In this document: piece by piece, positions 1-7,486 of the stretch
Layout of the letters: every line of letters starts with the position of its first letter
How positions within the stretch are numbered: position 1 is the first letter of the stretch
From: Acidimicrobiales bacterium
GTDB lineage: Bacteria; Actinomycetota; Acidimicrobiia; Acidimicrobiales; Poriferisodaliceae
Length of the DNA stretch: 10,442 nucleotides
Assembly (NCBI GenBank): GCA_020631315.1
Contig: JAHDHM010000096.1
Location: forward strand, 1 to 10,442
Reading direction: 5' to 3'
The notes under the pieces: generated by a model
Databases searched by the model: none
What the model was told of the DNA's origin: nothing
Seen by the model: only the letters and a program-made list of their open reading frames with translations
Made by a program: the position numbers and the translations under genes

Positions 1-519
1 GACGATGCGCTCAGGCCCGATGAACCCGAAGTAGGTCCAGAACAGCACGATCGCCAGCATGAAGTGCATCAGCGAGCCGGCAGTGATGACCAACACACGA
101 CGCGGGTAGGTGGCCTGGCGATAGGTGCGGTGTTCGTCGGCGGGGTCGACGTCGGCGTCGAGGTTGTTCATGCCGATGATGCGCACGTAGGCGCCGGCGA
201 GAATCGGCTTCAGACCGAACTCCGTCTCGCCACGACGAAACGAGAAGATCCGCGGGCCGAAGCCGATGAAGAACTCCGTCGCCTTCATCCCGGTCCAGCG
301 GGCGGTCGCGAAGTGGCCCATCTCGTGCATGAAGATGAAGAACAGGATCGCCAGGATCACCAGCAGCAGCTGCCAGGAGAAGATCCCGACACCGACCAGC
401 AACGCGCCGACGACCGCTGCACCGGTCCAGCCGGCGTCGTCCTGTGCGCCGTCGATCGCAGATGCGCCACTGCTCTCGGGCGGTGACGTGTCGTGCTGGA
501 GCTCGCTCTCGTCGATCAC
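1..519 (-). CDS. rseP: Site-2 intramembrane zinc protease (RseP/Rip1, M50 family), N-terminal part
   Basis: Membrane metalloprotease of the family that cuts anti-sigma factors and other membrane proteins within the bilayer. Only the first 173 residues are in the window; the frame is open to its edge. The GTG start at 519 follows AGAGGA with suitable spacing, 27 nt after dxr. Residues 1-33 are polar and acidic. Hydrophobic stretches follow at about 34-64, and the second ends in the zinc and catalytic motif HEMGH (65-69). GFGP (86-89) and RRGETEFG (95-102) leading to RIIGM (113-117) match the Rip1/RseP pattern. A third hydrophobic segment lies at about 142-168. The usual AGPxxN before it reads AGSLMH (147-152), so the conserved Asn is His. 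The PDZ domain and second metal motif must lie beyond position 1. Following dxr directly, it matches the dxr-rip1 order of mycobacteria. Confidence 0.93.
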   Translation of the reverse strand, partial: MIDESELQHDTSPPESSGASAIDGAQDDAGWTGAAVVGALLVGVGIFSWQLLLVILAILFFIFMHEMGHFATARWTGMKATEFFIGFGPRIFSFRRGETEFGLKPILAGAYVRIIGMNNLDADVDPADEHRTYRQATYPRRVLVITAGSLMHFMLAIVLFWTYFGFIGPERIV

Positions 520-546
520 GATGGTCCTCTTGGGGGGAAATTCGAT

Positions 547-1722
547 TCAAGCACGTGCTTCGACAATTCTCTCCGCGGTGCGGCGAGCGCGTCGATCCAC
601 GTCCATGAGAACGTCGACCGAAGTCAGCCGCGTTCCATCATGTTGATCGAGAACCTCTGAGAGAACTTCGGCGATTCCCTTCCAATCGAGGGCACCGTCG
701 AAGAACGCCCGGACGGCGACTTCGTTCGCCGCGTTCAGCCACGCGGGAGCCGAACCCCCGGCCCGACCCGCCGCATAGGCCAGATCGAGACAACGAAACG
801 TCGAGCGATCCGGCGCTTCGAAGTCGAGACGGCCGACCTTCGCCCAGTCCATGGCACCGAACGGGGTGTCGATCCGATCCGGCCACGCGAGGGCGTACCC
901 GATGGGCAGACGCATGTCCGGCATCGACAGCTGGGCGATGGTGGTGCCGTCGGTGAAGTCGACCATCGAGTGGACGATCGACTGCGGATGCACGACGACC
1001 TCGATGTCGTCGTAGCCGACGCCGAACAGCTCGTGGGCCTCGATGACCTCGAGACCCTTGTTCATCAGCGTCGACGAGTCGATCGTGATCTTCGGCCCCA
1101 TCGCCCACGTCGGATGGGCGAGGGCCTGATCGACGGTCACCGATGCCAGATCCTCGGCGCTGCGACCGCGGAAGGGGCCACCCGAAGCCGTGAGCACGAG
1201 TCGCCGGACCCGCTGGACTCGCCCGTCGGGACCGACCTCGCCCGCCCGCAGGCACTGGTGGATCGCACAGTGCTCACTGTCGACGGGCACCAGTTCCGCT
1301 CCGGGCGTCGACCGCAGCGGTTGCACCAGCGGGCCCGCGGCGATCAGCGACTCCTTGTTCGCCAACGCGAGCCGCTTGCCGGCAGCCAGGGTCGACAGTG
1401 TCACGGGCAGTCCGGCGAACCCCACCACTGCGTTGACGGTGACATCGGCCGACGGAGGCAGTGACGCCAGCGCGGCCTCCCCCGCCAGCACCTCGATGCC
1501 GTCGGGGATCCGGGCTGCGAGCTCATCGACGGCCGACTCGTCGATGATCGCGACGACATCGGGCCGGAACTCGGTGGCCTGCTCGACGAGCAGGTCGACA
1601 GAGCGCCATGCGGCGAGCGACGCGATCCGGTAGCGCTCGGGCTGTGCACGAACGACGTCGAGCGTCTGCGTACCGATCGAGCCGGTACTTCCCAGCAGCG
1701 CGACCGAGGAGCGTTTCGTCAT
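547..1722 (-). CDS. dxr: 1-deoxy-D-xylulose 5-phosphate reductoisomerase
   Basis: Cytosolic enzyme that rearranges and reduces DXP to 2-C-methylerythritol 4-phosphate with NADPH; it commits carbon to the MEP isoprenoid pathway and is the target of fosmidomycin. At 391 residues it has normal family length. The NADPH-binding loop GSTGSIG is at 11-17 and NKES at 122-125. PVDSEH (146-151) supplies metal ligands D148 and E150. LTASGGPFR is at 177-185, and NKGLE (221-225) supplies the third ligand, E225. HPQSIVHSMV (245-254) is also typical. The family's usual SATMMNKG reads SSTLMNKG here, a mild change. It starts 21 nt after the cdsA stop. The ATG has no visible Shine-Dalgarno sequence and an in-frame stop lies eight codons upstream, so translation probably depends on coupling to cdsA. 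Confidence 0.98.
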   Translation of the reverse strand: MTKRSSVALLGSTGSIGTQTLDVVRAQPERYRIASLAAWRSVDLLVEQATEFRPDVVAIIDESAVDELAARIPDGIEVLAGEAALASLPPSADVTVNAVVGFAGLPVTLSTLAAGKRLALANKESLIAAGPLVQPLRSTPGAELVPVDSEHCAIHQCLRAGEVGPDGRVQRVRRLVLTASGGPFRGRSAEDLASVTVDQALAHPTWAMGPKITIDSSTLMNKGLEVIEAHELFGVGYDDIEVVVHPQSIVHSMVDFTDGTTIAQLSMPDMRLPIGYALAWPDRIDTPFGAMDWAKVGRLDFEAPDRSTFRCLDLAYAAGRAGGSAPAWLNAANEVAVRAFFDGALDWKGIAEVLSEVLDQHDGTRLTSVDVLMDVDRRARRTAERIVEARA

Positions 1723-1743
1723 GTCGAGGACGGTATCGGCGGA

Positions 1744-3450
1744 TCAGCCGAGGAGATGCACGTCCCTGGCCAACACGAGGTAGTAGACGGCGGGGAGCAC
1801 GAACAGCATCGCGTCGAACCGGTCGAAGACACCGCCGTGACCCGGCAGCGCAGTGCCCATGTCCTTGACCCCGAGGTCGCGCTTGATGAGCGACTGGACG
1901 AGGTCGCCGAGCGGCGCCATGCCCGCCACGACGACGCCGAGCAGCAGCGCATCGACCTGTTGGCCCGACCAGGGGTACAGGCCCGGCTGGACACCGAGTG
2001 CGAAGGTCACCACGAGGACGGCGACGATCATGCCGCCGATCAGGCCTTCCCAGGTCTTGTTCGGGCTGATCGACGGAGCGAGGCGGCTCTGACCGGTCCA
2101 GCGCCCGATGAACAGACCCGCCGTGTCGTAGGTCGCCGTACCGATGATGGCGCCGAGCAGGATGCCCGAACCGTTCGGCAGGACGAGGATCAGCGGCACG
2201 TAGGCACCGAGCAGGCCGACCCACAGGACACCGAACAGGGTGACCGAGAGATTGGCAGTCGGACGGTCGTGCTCGATGCCGAACAGGTACCAGAGCAGGC
2301 CGCCGATGGTCGCCAACATCAGCACGATCGGGAGCGCTTCGGGCCCTCGGTAGTACGCACTGATGGGCAGACCGGCAACCGCGACGAGCCCCAACAGCGT
2401 CGCCGGCCGATAGCCGACGTGACGCACCGAGTTGAAGAACTCACCGGCCGCCGTGACGAGCAGCGGGACGATCAACAGCAGCGCCCATCCCGGGCCGCGG
2501 TCCACGAGGAACAGGAACGCGCCGATGAGGAGCACCGCGGTGCCGATGGCGAGCGGCATGTTGCGCCCCGACGACGGCGGCGTGGGAGTTCCGCCCGGGC
2601 CACCACCGTCGCCCTGCTCGAAGTGCAGCACCGTGCGTTCGGCGGCGGCTTCGGCGTTGCGAGTGTCGTCCCAGTCCTGTGCGCCCTCGCGCCACAGCGG
2701 GGCCTGCTCGTCGAGACCGGTCCAGGCGCCCAGATCGTCGTCCGCGGCTGCCACCTCCTCACCGGTGTCGATCGGCTGCTGGATCGGTGACGGGTCCGGC
2801 TCGGCCGACGGTGCAGAGCTGATCGGACGAACGAGCGCGATGTCGGGACGCTCCGACGACGCCGCCTTCACGGTCCCGGGGCCGGCGGCAGGATGCACGA
2901 TGTCGGCTGGCGGTTCACGCAACAGTTCGGCGGGCGCCATCCGCTCGCCTGCGTCGTCCTCGTCGCCCCAGTCGTCGTCGAGCATCTCGTCGAGCTCGTC
3001 GTCGAACCCGGCAGCGGCGGCCGTCGGCTGTCCCGGCAGCGAGGAGAAGTCGTCGGCGTCGACTTCGCTGCCGACGTTTGTGTCGATGTCGGCCCAGCGC
3101 GGCGCCGGCAGCTCGTCACCGCCGACAGCCGGGATCTGGCCGATCTGCGGGACGATGTCGTCGATCGGCCCGGTGGGCGCGAGGTCGTCGATGCCGTCGG
3201 CGAGCGAACCGGTGTTGAAGTCGATGCCGCGCGGCGGAGTGCGGTCCGCCGCATCGCTCATGTTCGGGTCGTCGGGGAGCTGCGGGAACAGGCGGGAACC
3301 GCCCGCCGGGGTTCCCGACCCGACGATCGGGACCTCGCCGGTCGGCGGGTCCGACCAGTGAGGAAGTGCATCGCCGTCGTCGAACGACAACAGAGGTCGC
3401 ACGTCACGATCGTCGCCCTCGTCCGGGCGGTCGATGTCGTGCTCGTCCAC
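1744..3450 (-). CDS. cdsA: Phosphatidate cytidylyltransferase with long acidic N-terminal extension
   Basis: Integral membrane enzyme that makes CDP-diacylglycerol from phosphatidate and CTP, the branch point for phospholipids. I take the GTG at 3450, which follows AGGAGGA; an upstream in-frame ATG at 3558 would only add basic, unconserved sequence. The product has 568 residues. The membrane domain runs from about residue 298 to the end, with several hydrophobic helices. It contains SPNKTWEG (462-469) and a complete CDP-alcohol signature between S520 and D546: SLIKR, KD, then PGHGGVFDRFD. Residues 1-297 are rich in Asp, Glu, Pro, Gly and Ala, with acidic runs at about 150-168 (ELDEMLDDDWGDEDD) and no predicted fold that I recognise. 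Typical CdsA proteins have about 260-320 residues, so this one is nearly doubled. The gene lies after frr without uppS between them and runs into dxr. Confidence 0.95.
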   Translation of the reverse strand: MDEHDIDRPDEGDDRDVRPLLSFDDGDALPHWSDPPTGEVPIVGSGTPAGGSRLFPQLPDDPNMSDAADRTPPRGIDFNTGSLADGIDDLAPTGPIDDIVPQIGQIPAVGGDELPAPRWADIDTNVGSEVDADDFSSLPGQPTAAAAGFDDELDEMLDDDWGDEDDAGERMAPAELLREPPADIVHPAAGPGTVKAASSERPDIALVRPISSAPSAEPDPSPIQQPIDTGEEVAAADDDLGAWTGLDEQAPLWREGAQDWDDTRNAEAAAERTVLHFEQGDGGGPGGTPTPPSSGRNMPLAIGTAVLLIGAFLFLVDRGPGWALLLIVPLLVTAAGEFFNSVRHVGYRPATLLGLVAVAGLPISAYYRGPEALPIVLMLATIGGLLWYLFGIEHDRPTANLSVTLFGVLWVGLLGAYVPLILVLPNGSGILLGAIIGTATYDTAGLFIGRWTGQSRLAPSISPNKTWEGLIGGMIVAVLVVTFALGVQPGLYPWSGQQVDALLLGVVVAGMAPLGDLVQSLIKRDLGVKDMGTALPGHGGVFDRFDAMLFVLPAVYYLVLARDVHLLG

Positions 3451-3453
3451 AGG

Positions 3454-3460
3454 TCCTCCT
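3454..3460 (-). promoter_or_regulatory. Ribosome binding site deciding the cdsA start
   Basis: AGGAGGA reads on the minus strand, ending 3 nt before the GTG at 3450. It is the best Shine-Dalgarno match in the frr-cdsA gap. It supports a 568-residue CdsA rather than the longer open frame starting at 3558, which overlaps the small hairpin after frr. Confidence 0.7.
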
Positions 3461-3472
3461 CGGCACCGATCA

Positions 3473-3500
3473 GCGGTACGAGTGTGCCACGACCGGTCAA
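3473..3500 (-). promoter_or_regulatory. Possible weak promoter for cdsA
   Basis: On the minus strand, TTGACC (3500-3495) matches five of six bases of a -35 element. It is followed 16 bp later by TACCGC (3478-3473), a poor -10. A start about 7 nt further on would leave a leader of roughly 15 nt that just includes the ribosome binding site. The -10 match is weak, so this is a suggestion only; the 116-nt gap between frr and cdsA makes a separate start plausible. Confidence 0.2.
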
Positions 3501-3550
3501 AACAGACGCGGCACTCCCGCCGACGCCGGTGTAGGTGGTCTCGGGTGTCC

Positions 3551-3565
3551 TCCGGCAACGCCGGA
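3551..3565 (-). repeat. Small hairpin just after the frr stop codon
   Basis: A perfect 6-bp inverted repeat (TCCGGC, three-base loop, GCCGGA) begins directly after the frr TAG. No T-run follows, so it is at most a weak terminator, pause site or 3'-end stabiliser. It also overlaps the spurious upstream ATG of the cdsA frame. Confidence 0.35.
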
Positions 3566-3566
3566 A

Positions 3567-4133
3567 CTAGACCTCGAGCAGCTCGGCTTCCTTGGCCTTC
3601 AGCGCGACGTCGATCTCGTCGACGCTGGCGGAGGTCATCTGGTCGAGCGTCTTCTCGTAGCGACCCAGCTCGTCCTCGGACAGCTCGCCGTCCTTCTCCA
3701 TGGCCTCGAGATCCTGACGGGCCGAACGACGCAGGTTGCGCAGCGCGATCTTGCCGTCCTCGGCCATCGACTTGACGACCTTCACGAGTTCTTGGCGGCG
3801 CTCGGTCGTGAGCGGCGGGAACACGAGACGGATCTTGTCGCCGTCGTTGCCGGGATTGATGCCGAGGTCCGACATCTGGATGGCCTTCTCGATGTCCCCG
3901 ATCGACGACTTGTCGTAGGGCTGCACGATCAGGACACGCGCCTCGGGCACGCTGAAGCCGGCCAACTGCTGCAAGGGCACCTCGGTGCCGTAGTAGTCGA
4001 CCCTCAGCTTCTCCACGAGCGCCGGTGTCGCCCGGCCCGTGCGCACGGAGGCGAACTGGCCCTGAGCGTGTTCGACGGCGCTGCGCATCCGCTCTCTGGC
4101 GTCCTGCACGATCTCGTCGGCGAATTCACTCAC
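3567..4133 (-). CDS. frr: Ribosome recycling factor
   Basis: Cytosolic factor that splits post-termination ribosomes together with EF-G so that subunits can be reused. At 188 residues it is close to the family's usual 185. The long helical domain I is formed by both ends of the chain; RTGRATP (31-37) marks the entry to domain II. The stretch [14 protein letters not shown] (105-118) and the basic RNLRR (132-136), which carries the conserved Arg, are family hallmarks. The GTG start at 4133 overlaps the pyrH stop by four bases (GTGA), so translation is probably coupled to pyrH. The Shine-Dalgarno match is weak, which fits coupling. Confidence 0.97.
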   Translation of the reverse strand: MSEFADEIVQDARERMRSAVEHAQGQFASVRTGRATPALVEKLRVDYYGTEVPLQQLAGFSVPEARVLIVQPYDKSSIGDIEKAIQMSDLGINPGNDGDKIRLVFPPLTTERRQELVKVVKSMAEDGKIALRNLRRSARQDLEAMEKDGELSEDELGRYEKTLDQMTSASVDEIDVALKAKEAELLEV

Positions 4134-4858
4134 CTGACCAGCGTACCGATCTGCTCACCCTGGAGTACGGATCGGAAGTTGCCGTTGGTCATGACGTCGA
4201 ACACGACGATCGGCGTGTCGTTGTCCTTGCAGACGGCGATCGCCGCGCTGTCCATGACCGCGAGCTCCTTGGACAACACGTCCAGGAACGACACCTCGTC
4301 GTAGCGGGTCGCCGTCGGGACCGTGCGCGGATCCGCGTCATAGACACCGTCGATACCCGAGTGGGTGCCCTTCATGACGACATCGGCGTCGATCTCCACC
4401 GCGCGCAGCGCGGCAGCTGGGTCGGTGGTGAAGAACGGGTTGCCGGTGCCCGCTGCGAAGATCACGACGCGGCCCTTCTCCAGGTGGCGCACCGCCTTGC
4501 GGCGGATGTAGGGCTCAGCGATCTGGGCCATGCCGATGGCCGTCATCACGCGAGTCGGCTGGCCGGCCCGCTCGAGCGCGTCCTGGAAGGCGAGCGCGTT
4601 GATCACCGTGGCGAGCATGCCCATGTAGTCGGACTGCGCCCGATCCATGCCATCAGCTGCGCCGGAGAGGCCACGCCAGATGTTGCCGCCGCCGATGACC
4701 AGGGCGACGTCAACGCCGAGGTCGTTCTTGACGGCCACGATCTCACGAGCGAGGCGCTCGACGACCTCGTTGTCGATGCTGTCCTCGCGGGCGCCGAGCG
4801 CCTCACCGGACAACTTCAACAACACACGGTTCCACCCAGCGCCGCGCTCGGAGCTCAT
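4130..4858 (-). CDS. pyrH: UMP kinase
   Basis: Bacterial uridylate kinase of the amino-acid-kinase fold. It phosphorylates UMP to UDP with ATP in the cytosol, feeding RNA, DNA and UDP-sugar synthesis; in the family it is a hexamer under UTP and GTP control. At 242 residues it is of normal length. KLSGEAL (15-21) and GGGNIWRG (56-63) form the phosphate-binding region. [10 protein letters not shown] (137-146) binds UMP, and YDADP (173-177) is the nucleotide-site motif. [12 protein letters not shown] (202-213) is also typical. The ATG at 4858 lies two bases after the tsf stop (TGATCATG). The frame is open far upstream through tsf, but that extension is an Arg-rich shadow of tsf and is not coding. 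Its end overlaps the frr start. Confidence 0.98.
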   Translation of the reverse strand: MSSERGAGWNRVLLKLSGEALGAREDSIDNEVVERLAREIVAVKNDLGVDVALVIGGGNIWRGLSGAADGMDRAQSDYMGMLATVINALAFQDALERAGQPTRVMTAIGMAQIAEPYIRRKAVRHLEKGRVVIFAAGTGNPFFTTDPAAALRAVEIDADVVMKGTHSGIDGVYDADPRTVPTATRYDEVSFLDVLSKELAVMDSAAIAVCKDNDTPIVVFDVMTNGNFRSVLQGEQIGTLVR

Positions 4859-4860
4859 GA

Positions 4861-5655
4861 TCAGCCGCCGATCTCGATCTGGGCGAACCCGGCGAGCTGG
4901 GCATCGCCGAGGATGCCACTGACGGTCTGCTTCTCGTCCTTGACGAACTTCTGCTCGAGGAGGGTGTGCTCCTTGAACCAGCCGGCCATGCGTCCTTCGA
5001 CGATCTTCTCGAGCGCAGCCTCGGGCTTGCCCTCGTTGCGCGACAGCTGCATGAGCATCTCGCGCTCGGCCTCGACGTCGGCGGCCGGGACCTCGTCGCG
5101 GTTCACGTACTTCGGGCGGGTGAACGCGGCGTGCATCGCGACGTCGCGAGCCTGGTCGGCGGTACCACCGCTCAGGTGGACGAGCACGGCGTTGACGCCG
5201 CGGCCGTTCTGCTGGTGGACGTAGGCCTCGAGTGCGTCGCCCTCGGCACCTTCGAATCGAGCGACACGCCCGATCTCGATGTTCTCCTTGAGGGTGATCT
5301 TCATGTCGTCGAGCTCGGTGGTCTTCTGCTCGACGGCACCTTCGCCGCCACTGGCGACGAGCTCGGCGAGCTCGCCGGCCATCGCGATGAACTGGTCGGA
5401 CTTGGCGACGAAGTCGGTCTCGCACTTGAGCTCGACGGCGGCGGCGACGTTGCCGCTCACCACGGCGGCGACGACGCCTTCGCTGTTGTCGCGGTCCGAG
5501 CGGGCCTCCATCTTGGCCATGCCACGCTCGCGCAGCCACTTGGCCGCGGCCTCGAAGTCGCCGCCGTTCTCGACGAGCGCCTTCTTGGCGTCCATCATGC
5601 CGGCGCCACTCTGCTGGCGGAGCCGCTGCACGTCCTTGGCACTGAAGTCAGCCAT
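4861..5655 (-). CDS. tsf: Translation elongation factor Ts
   Basis: Guanine-nucleotide exchange factor that releases GDP from EF-Tu. At 264 residues it is slightly shorter than the E. coli protein, as usual in actinobacteria. The N-terminal UBA-like module spans about 1-45, with [11 protein letters not shown] at 17-27. The core signature CETDFVA is at 78-84 and carries the D-F pair that inserts into EF-Tu. The second core subdomain follows from about 145 (VLVHLSGG and the DVAMHAAF region). The ATG at 5655 has GAGG ten bases upstream. It lies 76 nt after rpsB, the near-universal partner, and two bases before pyrH. Confidence 0.98.
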   Translation of the reverse strand: MADFSAKDVQRLRQQSGAGMMDAKKALVENGGDFEAAAKWLRERGMAKMEARSDRDNSEGVVAAVVSGNVAAAVELKCETDFVAKSDQFIAMAGELAELVASGGEGAVEQKTTELDDMKITLKENIEIGRVARFEGAEGDALEAYVHQQNGRGVNAVLVHLSGGTADQARDVAMHAAFTRPKYVNRDEVPAADVEAEREMLMQLSRNEGKPEAALEKIVEGRMAGWFKEHTLLEQKFVKDEKQTVSGILGDAQLAGFAQIEIGG

Positions 5656-5731
5656 GGGTGTGTGTCCTCATGTGGTTCGTGTCGCCCACGTGGACGACGT
5701 CCTGGGGTTCGGTTCTCGAGTTGACGCCGGA

Positions 5732-6622
<891 letters not shown>

Positions 6623-6628
6623 TGGATT

Positions 6629-6684
6629 CTCCTCTCCGACGGTTCAGGCAGACAACGGGCCCGAGCGCAGAACGCACCGTCGGA
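6629..6684 (-). promoter_or_regulatory. rpsB leader stem abutting the ribosome binding site
   Basis: A 9-bp perfect inverted repeat (TCCGACGGT at 6684-6676 and ACCGTCGGA at 6643-6635, minus-strand reading) encloses 32 bases that contain the palindrome CGGGCCCG. The 3' arm ends directly before the rpsB GAGGAG. A stem here could control access to the ribosome binding site, as autogenous leaders do for other ribosomal protein genes. I do not recognise it as a known leader family. The rest of the 169-nt gap has no convincing -35/-10 pair. Confidence 0.45.
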
Positions 6685-6766
6685 TGGGCCCGATGGATGA
6701 TGATCGGGTGCACGTCGGCGGCCGTCGCTGCAGGTCGCAGCTGGGGGCCGTGCGTGCACACACGTG

Positions 6767-6786
6767 TGGCGCCGTCGCCGGCGCCA
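6767..6786 (-). terminator. GC-rich hairpin after the M23-like gene, possible terminator
   Basis: A perfect 7-bp stem (TGGCGCC, six-base loop, GGCGCCA) lies about 6 bases after the M23 stop codon. It has no U-tract, so it would have to act as a tail-less terminator or a 3'-end stabiliser. The palindrome CACACGTGTG (6759-6768) overlaps its downstream edge. Confidence 0.4.
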
Positions 6787-6791
6787 GCGGG

Positions 6792-7388
6792 TCAGTGTAG
6801 CTGTTCGTCCCTCCATGTCGACAGTGCCGACATCAGATCGACTGCGTGACGCCGGGACCACGGGGTGGTGACGTCCCGCGCCGCGGGAATCAGGTGGGGG
6901 CGCCCGCCTCCCGCAGGCCCGAAGAGGACCTCAGGGTCGACGTAGGCCTCGCCGATGCGAGCCGACACGTGGAGAGGGCCACCGGCCGTGCCGAGCAGGC
7001 GCCCCTGTTCGACCACCTGGCCACGAGCGACGGCCAACGCTGCCAGGCCTCCGTACGTGGTCCGCACCCGGTCGGCGTGTTGCACGGTCACGTAGAGGGT
7101 GCCGGCGACCGAGCCGGCGTACGTGACGGTCCCGTCGGCGGCGGCCTCGACGGCCGTTCCGGGTGTCACGTCCAGCTCGACGCCCCGGTTTCCGGCTGCG
7201 TAGGGACTGGCCGGTGCTCGGAACGGGTCGAGCACCGGTGCGACGACGGGCCATCGGTACTCCGTCGGTGTCGCGTGGTCGCCGTGTGCGGGACTGCTCA
7301 GGCCGGCGACGACCAGGGCCGCGATGCCGAGCACCGGTCCGAACGCGTGAACGAGTCGCCTGATGCGACCTCGCGTGGTCGTCGCCAC
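6792..7388 (-). CDS. Secreted M23/LytM-fold protein with degenerate metal site
   Basis: Small exported protein of the peptidase M23 (LytM) fold, whose active members cut peptidoglycan cross-bridges. The GTG start at 7388 follows AGGGGAG with six bases between. A signal peptide is clear: basic RGRIRR (6-11), a hydrophobic core at about 16-30 and a likely cut after SPAHG (about 36). The domain spans about 45-157: the first motif reads GNRGVE (66-71), then PGTAVEAAADGTVTYAGSVAG, QHADRVRTTYGGL and LHVSARIG (139-146). Active enzymes have HxxxD at the first motif and HxH at the last. Here the first ligands are Asn67 and Glu71, and only one His of the last pair remains (His140), so hydrolysis is doubtful. 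A role as a wall-binding or hydrolase-activating factor, as for EnvC and NlpD, is inference. M23 genes occupy this place before rpsB in other actinobacteria. Confidence 0.88.
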   Translation of the reverse strand: MATTTRGRIRRLVHAFGPVLGIAALVVAGLSSPAHGDHATPTEYRWPVVAPVLDPFRAPASPYAAGNRGVELDVTPGTAVEAAADGTVTYAGSVAGTLYVTVQHADRVRTTYGGLAALAVARGQVVEQGRLLGTAGGPLHVSARIGEAYVDPEVLFGPAGGGRPHLIPAARDVTTPWSRRHAVDLMSALSTWRDEQLH

Positions 7389-7394
7389 GTGGAA

Positions 7395-7437
7395 CTCCCC
7401 TCGGCTCGATCGAGCCGGCTCGTCGTCGACAGGGGAA
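7395..7437 (-). promoter_or_regulatory. Palindromic leader before the M23-like gene that can pair with its ribosome binding site
   Basis: On the minus strand TCCCCT (7436-7431) is complementary to AGGGGA (7401-7396), the ribosome binding site of the M23-like gene. Between them lies a perfect 16-bp palindrome, CGGCTCGATCGAGCCG (7417-7402), directly abutting the ribosome binding site. A second palindrome, GAGCCGGCTC (7421-7412), overlaps it and offers an alternative fold. It could be an RNA switch, a simple structure-based brake on translation, or a DNA operator for a dimeric repressor. Confidence 0.45.
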
Positions 7438-7450
7438 GTCGCTGTGGTGA

Positions 7451-7480
7451 CGCGGCCGTCGCGGTGACGCCAGGGCCGCG
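7451..7480 (-). terminator. Possible terminator stem after the sigma factor gene
   Basis: A perfect 7-bp inverted repeat (CGCGGCC and GGCCGCG) with a 16-base loop begins about seven bases after the sigma factor stop. There is no T-run. It overlaps a direct repeat GGTGACGC (7446-7453 and 7463-7470). It would separate the dprA-xerC-sigma operon from the M23 gene, but GC-rich sequence makes such repeats common. Confidence 0.3.
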
Positions 7481-7486
7481 AGGCGT

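Noticed and set aside
1756..2790. 344-codon plus-strand open frame opposite cdsA
   Set aside because: Arg, Asp, Glu and Gln-rich shadow of the CdsA membrane domain with no family features.
2432..3361. 309-codon plus-strand Ser/Pro/Gly-rich open frame opposite the CdsA extension
   Set aside because: It is the mirror of the acidic region. I considered it as an alternative to the CdsA extension, but the minus frame runs without a break into the CdsA signature and has the better start site.
4859..5539. In-frame upstream extension of pyrH
   Set aside because: Arg-rich out-of-frame reading of tsf; PyrH homology starts at the ATG at 4858.
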